From NCBI GenBank assembly GCA_021825385.1, contig JAKAHU010000004.1, positions 1-33,912 on the forward strand: a stretch of 33,912 nucleotides of DNA, read 5' to 3'. How positions within the stretch are numbered: position 1 is the first letter of the stretch; each line of letters opens with the position of its first letter. The notes beneath the pieces were generated by a model. The model ran no database searches. It was not told the DNA's origin and worked only from the letters and a program-made list of their open reading frames with translations. Of the stretch, positions 23,760 through 30,709 are shown piece after piece. This DNA comes from Chloroflexota bacterium (GTDB taxonomy: Bacteria; Chloroflexota; Limnocylindria; Limnocylindrales; CSP1-4). The position numbers and the translations under genes are program-made.

Positions 23760-24148
23760 CGGCCGATCAGCCGCGCAGGTTCAAGTACCCCTTCGGCTGG
23801 GTGAGTGCGGCGCAGCCCATCGCGGCCCTGATCCGCTTGGGCGCCCTGATCCCCGTCACGGTGTTCGGCAACTGCGAGCACCCCGTCCCGACTCGTCCGG
23901 GCGCAGCCGAGACGGCGTGCAACGACCAGGCGCACTGGGCATACGGACTGTGCGACCTCATGTCGGAGCACTCGCTGGCGGGCTCGGACTGTAACCGCGC
24001 CGACCACTTCCTCCTGCGCCCGAGCGACGAGGCGATGGCTGACCCCGTGGTGCGCGAGGCCATCGCGGCGGTGCTCCAGTCGGTAGCCGATGACTACTGG
24101 GACGGCGTGCTCGACGAACCGGCACCCGCCGAGGCCAAGCGAGCGTGA
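23756..24148 (+). CDS. hypothetical protein
   Basis: VTADQPRRFKYPFGWVSAAQPIAALIRLGALIPVTVFGNCEHPV..., GTGA junction. Confidence 0.5.
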   Translation: MTADQPRRFKYPFGWVSAAQPIAALIRLGALIPVTVFGNCEHPVPTRPGAAETACNDQAHWAYGLCDLMSEHSLAGSDCNRADHFLLRPSDEAMADPVVREAIAAVLQSVADDYWDGVLDEPAPAEAKRA

Positions 24149-25734
24149 GCATCGACGCGTCCCTCATCGGCTACGAGGCGGCCAAGACGGCCATCGCGCG
24201 CAGCCGGTCCCGAGCGCGGGTGGAGGACTCGCGCATCGGCTGGCAGGCCGACCCGGTGGGCTGGGTCGAGACGCGCCTGACCGAGCGCATGTGGAGCAAG
24301 CAGCGCGACATCGCGCTCAGCGTCAGGGACCACCGACGCACGGCGGTCCACGCGGGCTTCGCTTCGGGCAAGAGCTGGACGGCGGCGCGGATCGCCGCGT
24401 GGTGGCTGGAGTCTCACCCGTCCGGGCAGGCATTCGTGGTATCCACGGCCACGTCCTTCGCGCAGGTGCGCGCGATCCTCTGGCGGGAGATCAACCGCGC
24501 CCACGCCAAGGGCAGGCTCGTCGGCCGCGTGAACCAGACCGAGTGGTGGATCGACGACGAGATGGTGGGCTTCGGACGCAAGCCGTCCGAGTACAACGCC
24601 GAGGCCATCTCCGGCATCCACGCGCGCTACGTGCTGGTCATCATTGACGAGGCGTCCGGCGTTCCGGCCAGCCTGTGGGATATGGCCGACGGGCTCGTGG
24701 CGAACGAGGACAGCCGCATCCTCGCCATCGGCAACCCCATCGACGCAGCCAGCCGCTTCGCGACGGTGTGCAAGCCGGGCAGCGGCTGGAACGTGATCGG
24801 GATCGGCGCGTTCGACACCCCCGCCTTCACCGGCGAGGAGGTAGCGGAGGACGTGCGGGCGCAGCTCGTGTCGCGCACGTGGGTCGACGAGAAGCGGGCC
24901 GACTGGACGGAGCAGAGCCCGCTGTGGGACTCGCTCGTGCTGGGACGCTTCCCCGAGGAGTCCACCGACTCGGTGGTGCTGCTGTCGTGGGCGAAGGCGT
25001 GTCAGCGCGAGCCGGACAGTGAGGCGCAGGCCGAGCAGTGGGCGGCCGAGGAGCCGAACGAGCTGGGCGTGGACGTGGGCGCGGGCGGGGACGAGACGGT
25101 CATCTACCACCGCCGCGGCGCGCGGGCCGAGCTGCTGTGGCACGGCCAGACGCCGGACTGGCCGCAGGCCACCGGACACGTCGTGGACGCCATCCGGCAG
25201 ACCGGCGCGCGGCGGGTCAAGGTGGACGTCATCGGGATCGGCTGGGGCGTGGTCGGCCGCCTAGAGGAGCTGCGCGAGCAGGGCGCCCACGCCTGCGAGG
25301 TGGTGGGCGTGAACGTGGCCGACGCGCCGCGCGACCCGAGCCGCTTCGTGAAGCTGCGCGACGAGATCTGGTGGACGGTCGGCCGCGACAACTCGCGCAC
25401 CCTGACGTGGGACCTGCGGGCGGTCGACGACGCCACGATCGGCCAGCTCATCGCCCCCAAGTACGCGCAGGACTCGGCGGGGCGGGTCAAGGTCGAGCGC
25501 AAGGAGGAGACGCGCAAGCGCATCGGGCGATCCCCCGACCGCGCCGACGCCCTGCTGCTGGCGTTCTACGAGCCGGACGCCATCGGCGAGGGCGTGACCG
25601 ACTGGATCTACGGCATCTACAACTGCACGAACGCGCGCTGCGGCCGGGGCTTCGTCTGGCAGCCCGAGCGCCCCTGCCCCTACTGCGGGACGAAGGCTCC
25701 CGCCGAGTACCCCAAGCCGCCGGGGGTCGCGTGA
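24145..25734 (+). CDS. terL: terminase large subunit
   Basis: VHAGFASGKSWTAARIAAWW (Walker A), YVLVIIDEASGV (Walker B), nuclease region ELGVDVGAGGDETVIYHRRG; C-terminal zinc ribbon CTNARCGRGFVWQPERPCPYCG. Confidence 0.88.
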   Translation: MSIDASLIGYEAAKTAIARSRSRARVEDSRIGWQADPVGWVETRLTERMWSKQRDIALSVRDHRRTAVHAGFASGKSWTAARIAAWWLESHPSGQAFVVSTATSFAQVRAILWREINRAHAKGRLVGRVNQTEWWIDDEMVGFGRKPSEYNAEAISGIHARYVLVIIDEASGVPASLWDMADGLVANEDSRILAIGNPIDAASRFATVCKPGSGWNVIGIGAFDTPAFTGEEVAEDVRAQLVSRTWVDEKRADWTEQSPLWDSLVLGRFPEESTDSVVLLSWAKACQREPDSEAQAEQWAAEEPNELGVDVGAGGDETVIYHRRGARAELLWHGQTPDWPQATGHVVDAIRQTGARRVKVDVIGIGWGVVGRLEELREQGAHACEVVGVNVADAPRDPSRFVKLRDEIWWTVGRDNSRTLTWDLRAVDDATIGQLIAPKYAQDSAGRVKVERKEETRKRIGRSPDRADALLLAFYEPDAIGEGVTDWIYGIYNCTNARCGRGFVWQPERPCPYCGTKAPAEYPKPPGVA

Positions 25735-26186
25735 AGCGGACGCTAGCACTCGCGCTGACGTGTCCGGTCTGCCCCGGCTCGGAGTTCGCGAGCTGGCCGA
25801 GCCACTGGCGGACGCGGGCGCACCGCGAGGCGCTAGCCCGACAGCGGGCCACGTCCGAGCAGGCCGACGCGTTCATGTCGGCCATCGGGCGCTGGACGAC
25901 CCTGCACGTCGCCGACGCGGACTGGCCGCTCCACCTGCAGCGTGAGGCGGACGGCAAGTGGGTCGCCACGATCTACCCGCCGGACGCATTCGACGCGACG
26001 TTCGTCATGGCCGCGCAGCGGTTCGTCCGGTACGCGCCGAGCAGCCCGCTCAATCAGGAGCGAACGGAGCAGGCGACGAGGATGCCGCACTACTGGCGGG
26101 GCGAGTCGTATCAGGGGCTCGACGAGGCGCTGCACAACGCGGCGCTGGCGCTGCAGGTCGAGGGGCAGACGGAGGGGAGAGCATGA
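25731..26186 (+). CDS. hypothetical protein with C2H2-like motif
   Basis: VKRTLALALTCPVCPGSEFASWPSHWRTRAHREALARQ... Confidence 0.55.
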   Translation: MKRTLALALTCPVCPGSEFASWPSHWRTRAHREALARQRATSEQADAFMSAIGRWTTLHVADADWPLHLQREADGKWVATIYPPDAFDATFVMAAQRFVRYAPSSPLNQERTEQATRMPHYWRGESYQGLDEALHNAALALQVEGQTEGRA

Positions 26187-26287
26187 CGCCGCTGGGGTAC
26201 GCCGCGCTGGTGTCGTGGGCGCTGACGGCGGCCGCCATCATCCTCGCGATCACGCTGGTGCTCGTGGCGTGGAACGAGACGCGCTGA
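26183..26287 (+). CDS. single-pass membrane microprotein (34 aa)
   Basis: MTPLGYAALVSWALTAAAIILAITLVLVAWNETR, ATGA junction. Confidence 0.45.
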   Translation: MTPLGYAALVSWALTAAAIILAITLVLVAWNETR

Positions 26288-26301
26288 CCGAGGATGGCTG
26301 A

Positions 26302-26388
26302 GTGCTGTTCTGGCTCGTCATGGCGGTGGTCGTGGCGCTGTTCCTCGGCATCCTGATCTGGCACGCCCACAAGGACGACTGGCTGTGA
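26302..26388 (+). CDS. single-pass membrane microprotein (28 aa)
   Basis: GTG start; VLFWLVMAVVVALFLGILIWHAHKDDWL, with a GTGA junction to the next gene. Confidence 0.4.
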   Translation: MLFWLVMAVVVALFLGILIWHAHKDDWL

Positions 26389-26876
26389 GGCTGCCGCAAG
26401 GGCCCACATGCCCGAACTGCTCGATGCTGATGACCGAGGTGCCATGTCCGGTATGCGGGTTCTGGCCTAGTCGGGTGCATGCGGTCTATCCGATCTGGCA
26501 CGATCCCCTGACCGACAGCTATATGGCGCCGGGCAAGGTACCCATTGACAGACTCACGGCGGAGGGTATAGAGTCCCCTCGGCGGTTCGAGGAAGCGGGC
26601 CCGCCACGAGGGGTCGGAGCCCGAACGCTGGGGCCGAGGCCCGCCACGAGGGGTCCGCTTCCGCCGCCCCTGCAGCGAGGGAGAGCGACGATGGACGAGC
26701 AGCGAGAGGTGCCGCGGGAGTCGGCGCTGCTGCGGAGGTTGGCGGAGCACCAGACGACCACGCCGGGGACCGTGACGACCCCAGCCGAGCGCGCACGCAT
26801 GCGGCGCAGCTACTGGCGGACCGGCGTGCCGCAGGGGTCGTGGATCGACCGGGCGCTGCGGGGAGAGCTGCGGTGA
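26385..26876 (+). CDS. zinc-knuckle protein with possible internal in-frame start at 26691
   Basis: CPNCSMLMTEVPCPVCGFWPS at N-terminus; the same frame runs through a promoter to MDEQREVPRESALLRRLAEHQ (ATG 26691, 61 aa). Confidence 0.5.
   Translation: MRLPQGPTCPNCSMLMTEVPCPVCGFWPSRVHAVYPIWHDPLTDSYMAPGKVPIDRLTAEGIESPRRFEEAGPPRGVGARTLGPRPATRGPLPPPLQRGRATMDEQREVPRESALLRRLAEHQTTTPGTVTTPAERARMRRSYWRTGVPQGSWIDRALRGELR
26539..26577 (+). promoter_or_regulatory. promoter: TACCCATTGACA, about 16-18 nt, TATAGAGT
   Basis: TACCCATTGACAGACTCACGGCGGAGGGTATAGAGT; sixth exact copy of the 12-mer. Confidence 0.7.
26591..26662 (+). repeat. structured leader with two 18-bp direct repeats
   Basis: GGCCCGCCACGAGGGGTC at 26598-26615 and 26638-26655, exactly 40 bp apart, enclosed by GGAAGCGG (26591-26598)/CCGCTTCC (26655-26662). 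Confidence 0.7.
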
Positions 26877-27151
26877 GGGGCAAGCGGTGTCTGGCGTGCG
26901 GATCGGACCGACTGCAGTGGGCGAGACCCGAACTGCACGAGATGGTCTACCTGCCCGACAAGGGGAAGGCTATCGACTGGCCGCCGAGCCCGCCGACGTG
27001 GGGCATCAAGGCCGGGCAGAAGCCGTGCCCGCCCGAGGCAGAGGTCATCGCGGTGGACCACGGCGACCGGCACATGTGCTGGACCTGCCGCTGCGGCTAT
27101 ACGTGGGCGCTGCCCTTCGGTCAGCGAGCGGACGGAAGGCGAGTGCGGTGA
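26873..27151 (+). CDS. zinc-ribbon-like protein
   Basis: GTG start; VRGKRCLACGSDRLQW...HMCWTCRCGYTWALPF. Confidence 0.6.
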   Translation: MRGKRCLACGSDRLQWARPELHEMVYLPDKGKAIDWPPSPPTWGIKAGQKPCPPEAEVIAVDHGDRHMCWTCRCGYTWALPFGQRADGRRVR

Positions 27152-27276
27152 GGCGGCGGGACGCGAGGCCGTACGAGGAGCCGGACGCGCCGTTCTGGGT
27201 GCTGCTGCTGGTGGTGCTCGGCGTGTTCGTGCTCGCGCTGTACGGGATATGGGTCATCCAGCCGTACCTGTCGTGA
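27148..27276 (+). CDS. membrane microprotein (42 aa)
   Basis: VRRRDARPYEEPDAPFWVLLLVVLGVFVLALYGIWVIQPYLS, GTGA junction. Confidence 0.45.
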   Translation: MRRRDARPYEEPDAPFWVLLLVVLGVFVLALYGIWVIQPYLS

Positions 27277-27605
27277 GGACGCGCGCCTTCCACGGGCTGT
27301 GGCACGACGTCTGGCTGGCGCTGGCCGGGCAGGGCATGGACCTCGCCACGGCCCTGCTCGCCTTCCGCTACGCGACCGCGGGGCACGAGGGCAACCCGCT
27401 GATGGCCGCGGCGTACGCGCAGGATGGCCCGTTGGGACTGCTGCTCGTGAAGGGCACCGTAGTCCTGTTCGCGCTGGGGCTGCTCTGGCTGTACCTCCGC
27501 CGCCCCACGGCCGAGCGCGGCTGGGGCCGGGTCGGGCTGCTGATGGTGGCGACGGCGGGGATCGTCGGCGCGGCGACCAACGTGGCGGGGCTGGCCGGGT
27601 GGTGA
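27273..27605 (+). CDS. multi-pass membrane protein
   Basis: MDLATALLAFRYATAGHEGNPLMAAAYAQDGPLGLLLVKGTVVLFALGLLWLYLRR..., at least three hydrophobic segments. Confidence 0.6.
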   Translation: MRTRAFHGLWHDVWLALAGQGMDLATALLAFRYATAGHEGNPLMAAAYAQDGPLGLLLVKGTVVLFALGLLWLYLRRPTAERGWGRVGLLMVATAGIVGAATNVAGLAGW

Positions 27606-27805
27606 CTCCGCCGCGGTACGTGTGCATCGAGTGCGGAGCGGGGTTCCAGCGCCGGGTCGACCTGCGCGTCCACTGGCAGCGCGAGGGCGACGGCCCCCGG
27701 CAGGCGCAGCAGGACGCGCTGGAGCTGACGCAGCTCAAGATGGGACGAGCGCAGGTCCGGCACCTGATCGTCGCCGAGGAACCGATGGGGGAGCGCGAGT
27801 CGTGA
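27602..27805 (+). CDS. C2H2-like zinc-finger protein
   Basis: YVCIECGAGFQRRVDLRVHWQREGD fits CxxC-x3-F-x5-L-x2-H, second His not evident. Confidence 0.55.
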   Translation: MTPPRYVCIECGAGFQRRVDLRVHWQREGDGPRQAQQDALELTQLKMGRAQVRHLIVAEEPMGERES

Positions 27806-28056
27806 GGATCGTGCAGCGTAGCATCCTCCCCGATGGCAGGCAGCATGAGGCGACGGTCGCGGGGGCGCGAAGCGGAGACGGCATGCTGCGGCGTTCGGTG
27901 CTACTGGCGGTCGATCACTACCTTACCCATCGGCATCCCCGCGGCGGATACGTCGGGGTCGCTCCGACCGAGGATGGCATCGTCGTGCAGCTCCACGCGT
28001 CCGATGGGCAGATCGAGTCGTGGCGCGAGCTTGTGGTCGCGGAGGAGCAGTCGTGA
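27802..28056 (+). CDS. hypothetical protein
   Basis: VRIVQRSILPDGRQHEATVAGARSGDGMLRRSVLLAVDHYLTHRHPRGGYVG..., GTGA junction. Confidence 0.5.
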   Translation: MRIVQRSILPDGRQHEATVAGARSGDGMLRRSVLLAVDHYLTHRHPRGGYVGVAPTEDGIVVQLHASDGQIESWRELVVAEEQS

Positions 28057-28367
28057 GCAAGGGCCATCGCAACGACCGGCGCATCGCCCGTCGGGTGCGG
28101 CACGACATGGAGCTGGCGCAGCGCAAGCGCGACGACAAGCTCACCCGCCGCATCCTCGACGCTGTGGCCCGTGCACCGCTGTCGGACGCGCAGGTGGCGC
28201 AGGTGGCCGCCGCAGTATTGGAGCATCAGATGCCAGCGCGTGAGTGGCGCAAGACGAAGGCTGTCGACGTCTTCACCGATCTGGGCGGGGAGGTCGTCGA
28301 GACGCGCCCCGAGTCTCCCGCTCCGGGGACGCTAGTTGGGATCTATCCGGCGCGGAGTCATCACTGA
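28053..28367 (+). CDS. hypothetical basic protein
   Basis: VSKGHRNDRRIARRVRHDMELAQRKRDDKLTRRILDAVARAPLSDAQVAQVAAAVLEHQ..., GTGA junction. Confidence 0.5.
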   Translation: MSKGHRNDRRIARRVRHDMELAQRKRDDKLTRRILDAVARAPLSDAQVAQVAAAVLEHQMPAREWRKTKAVDVFTDLGGEVVETRPESPAPGTLVGIYPARSHH

Positions 28368-28663
28368 CGCTCCCCCTGCCGACTGGGCTTGACCCCTGGG
28401 CGGTGCTGTTCATCGCCGCCATGACCGGCTTCCTCGGAGCGTTCCTTCGCGGCGACGTGCTGGTGCGAGCGCTCTACGACGATCAGGTGCGGATGCGCCA
28501 GACGGCGGACACGCAGGTCGAGCGCAACACCGACGCGCTGGTCCGGCTGACCGGCGTGGTGGACAAGATGGCGGCGGTCAGCGAGACGCGTGATGACGCG
28601 TTTCAGCGCACGCTCGACGGCATCAGTGCGAGCCTGCGCGAGGGGGCCGGCGGTGGATCATAG
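28364..28663 (+). CDS. membrane-anchored coiled-coil protein, possible CTG start
   Basis: (L)TLPLPTGLDPWAVLFIAAMTGFLGAFLRGDVLVRALYDDQVRMRQ...; CTG overlaps the upstream TGA, GGAG 7-8 nt upstream. Confidence 0.5.
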   Translation: MTLPLPTGLDPWAVLFIAAMTGFLGAFLRGDVLVRALYDDQVRMRQTADTQVERNTDALVRLTGVVDKMAAVSETRDDAFQRTLDGISASLREGAGGGS

Positions 28664-28913
28664 GCTGACGGAGGCGGTGCGCGTGATGCTGGGATGGGCG
28701 CCCATCGGGCGCATGGCCGAGACGCTGCATCGCGACCACGCCGCCTCGGAACGTCGACGGCACCGGGCCATCGAGGCGCGTGTCGCCTCGGAGCAGGCGG
28801 TGGTCGTGGCTCGCTCTGCGACGGCGCATGCCATCGCCACCAGCCGTCGCTCGGAGCGGGTGCTCGCGTCCTACCGGCGCGCCACGCAGGTCCAGAGGGA
28901 GGCGCATCACTGA
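28653..28913 (+). CDS. hypothetical basic protein
   Basis: GTG start; VDHRLTEAVRVMLGWAPIGRMAETLHRDHAASERRRHRAIEARVASEQAVVV... Confidence 0.45.
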   Translation: MDHRLTEAVRVMLGWAPIGRMAETLHRDHAASERRRHRAIEARVASEQAVVVARSATAHAIATSRRSERVLASYRRATQVQREAHH

Positions 28914-29218
28914 CGTTCCAGCCGCTCGACGTGGTGTCGGCCGTGCTCATCGTCCTGTGGCTGATCGACCTCCGAGCCACCTGGCTCCAGTGGTCGCTGT
29001 GGCGGATCGACCCGGAGAACGACGCGCTGCGCTCGCGACTGCTGGCCGGGGCGCTGCTGACGGTCGGGGCGTCGCTGGTAGCCGCCCTGGCGGGCATGCG
29101 ATTGGCACGCATCGCGTTCCCGGATCACGACTGGGCGCTGACGGCGTTCGCCGTGTTCGTGCTGATCAGCCTGCCGCAGGCGCACTGGCTATGGTCATGG
29201 TGGAGGGGCTGGTCGTGA
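28910..29218 (+). CDS. multi-pass membrane protein, possible CTG start
   Basis: (L)TFQPLDVVSAVLIVLWLIDLRATWLQWSLWRID...; CTG overlaps the upstream TGA, GGGAGG 7 nt upstream; GTG 28931/28934 are alternatives. Confidence 0.55.
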   Translation: MTFQPLDVVSAVLIVLWLIDLRATWLQWSLWRIDPENDALRSRLLAGALLTVGASLVAALAGMRLARIAFPDHDWALTAFAVFVLISLPQAHWLWSWWRGWS

Positions 29219-29391
29219 CCTGCGACGTGCGGATCGGTCGGGTGGGGAGCCTGCGCCGTTGCGGCCTGTCCGCGAACGAGATGCGCAGCGGGCATCCGGT
29301 GTGCCACTTCCACCGGGCCTACCGGGGGAAGCTGACGTTCCTCACTCCGACCGGGACGGTCGTCGAGCGGAGGGCCGAGCCGTGCCGGTGA
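29215..29391 (+). CDS. hypothetical small protein
   Basis: VTCDVRIGRVGSLRRCGLSANEMRSGHPVCHFHRAYRGKLTFLTPTG, GTGA junction. Confidence 0.45.
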   Translation: MTCDVRIGRVGSLRRCGLSANEMRSGHPVCHFHRAYRGKLTFLTPTGTVVERRAEPCR

Positions 29392-29885
29392 CCATCACCG
29401 ACGTCACCTACTTCGCGCCCTACGACGACGTGCCGACGGCGCTGGTGGGGCTGGTGAACGGCGCCCTCCGGTCCATCCACATCGACATCTACGGCTTCAC
29501 CTACCCCCCGCTGATGGACGCCCTGATCGCGGCGCACCAGCGCGGCGTGACCGTCAACATCGTGGCCGACCACACGCAGGCCGAGGGTCGCGCGGAGAAG
29601 CCGCAGCTGCAGCGGCTGGTGGACGCCGGGATCGCGGTACTGGTGGGGACCAGCAGCCGCGGCGCCATCGACCACAGCAAGTACGTCGTCGTGGACGGCA
29701 ACGTGGTCGGCTTCGGCTCGTTCAACTTCAGCGCGTCGGCCGAGGCACAGGACAACACCTTCAGCGTGCGCAGCGACGCCGGGCTCGTGGCGGCGTTCCT
29801 GACCAACTGGCAGCACGTCTACGACGACGCGGTGGGCAGGCACCCCGAGTGGCAGCTGCAGCCGTCGCAGAGTCCCACGCAGTGA
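29382..29885 (+). CDS. phospholipase D/nuclease (PLDc-like) protein, single HxK motif
   Basis: IHIDIYGFTYPPLMDALIAAHQRGVTVNIVADHTQAEG...GAIDHSKYVVVDGNVVGFGSFNFSASAEAQDNTFSV. Confidence 0.82.
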   Translation: MPVTITDVTYFAPYDDVPTALVGLVNGALRSIHIDIYGFTYPPLMDALIAAHQRGVTVNIVADHTQAEGRAEKPQLQRLVDAGIAVLVGTSSRGAIDHSKYVVVDGNVVGFGSFNFSASAEAQDNTFSVRSDAGLVAAFLTNWQHVYDDAVGRHPEWQLQPSQSPTQ

Positions 29886-29893
29886 GGTGAGGC

Positions 29894-30709
29894 GTGACTG
29901 AGCGCAAGTTGGGGCGGCGACCGCCCATCCCCGACCGCCCGAGGCTGCGCCTCGGGTCGTATCTGCGGGCGATCCCCGCCGCGCCGTCCTCGGCCGACCA
30001 CCTCGCGAGGGTCCCGTCGTGGATCCTCGGCGGCAACGACCGCTACAGCGACTGCGGGCCGGTGTCGGTTGCCAACGACCGCCTGCTCGTCTCGACTTAC
30101 CTGACGGGCAAGCCGCAGGTCGTGTCAGAGGCGGCCATCTTCGACCTCTACCGCCGCAGCGGCAACCCGGGGTTCGATCCGGCCACCGGGAGCGACGACG
30201 GCGGCGTGGTCCTGCAGGTCATGCTGGAGGCGCTGCTGGAGGGCGGGATCGACGGGGTGAAGCCGGTCGCGTTCGCCTCGGTCGACCACACCAGCCTCGA
30301 CGAGATGCGGGCCGCGGTGGCGATCTTCGGATCGCTGCTGGTGGGCGTGAACCTCGACGTGGCGCAGCAGCGCCAGAAGCTCTGGGACTACCTCCCCAGC
30401 GCTGAGTGGGGCGGTCACGCCGTGATGTGCGGACGGTACTCCGAGTCGCCCGACCGCACGGGAGTCGTGACGTGGGGCGCGGTCACCGACGTCACGGACG
30501 CCTTCATCGCGCACCAGCTCGACGAGGCGTGGGTCGTCATCTGGCCGGAACACCTCGGTACTCGGGCGTTCGAGGAAGGGCTGACGCTGGCCGCCCTCAA
30601 AGCGGACTTCCTCGCCCTGACCGGACGGCCGATGCTGCCGCAGCCGCCGGGGTACGTGGCCCGCGCGCTGGGGTGCCTGCAGGGATTCCTGCGGAGACTC
30701 CACCGATGA
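29894..30709 (+). CDS. C39/papain-like cysteine peptidase domain protein (lysin-associated)
   Basis: GGNDRYSDCGPVSVANDRLLVS (Cys) and AEWGGHAVMCGRYSESPD (His) spacing typical of phage C39-like domains. Confidence 0.7.
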   Translation: MTERKLGRRPPIPDRPRLRLGSYLRAIPAAPSSADHLARVPSWILGGNDRYSDCGPVSVANDRLLVSTYLTGKPQVVSEAAIFDLYRRSGNPGFDPATGSDDGGVVLQVMLEALLEGGIDGVKPVAFASVDHTSLDEMRAAVAIFGSLLVGVNLDVAQQRQKLWDYLPSAEWGGHAVMCGRYSESPDRTGVVTWGAVTDVTDAFIAHQLDEAWVVIWPEHLGTRAFEEGLTLAALKADFLALTGRPMLPQPPGYVARALGCLQGFLRRLHR

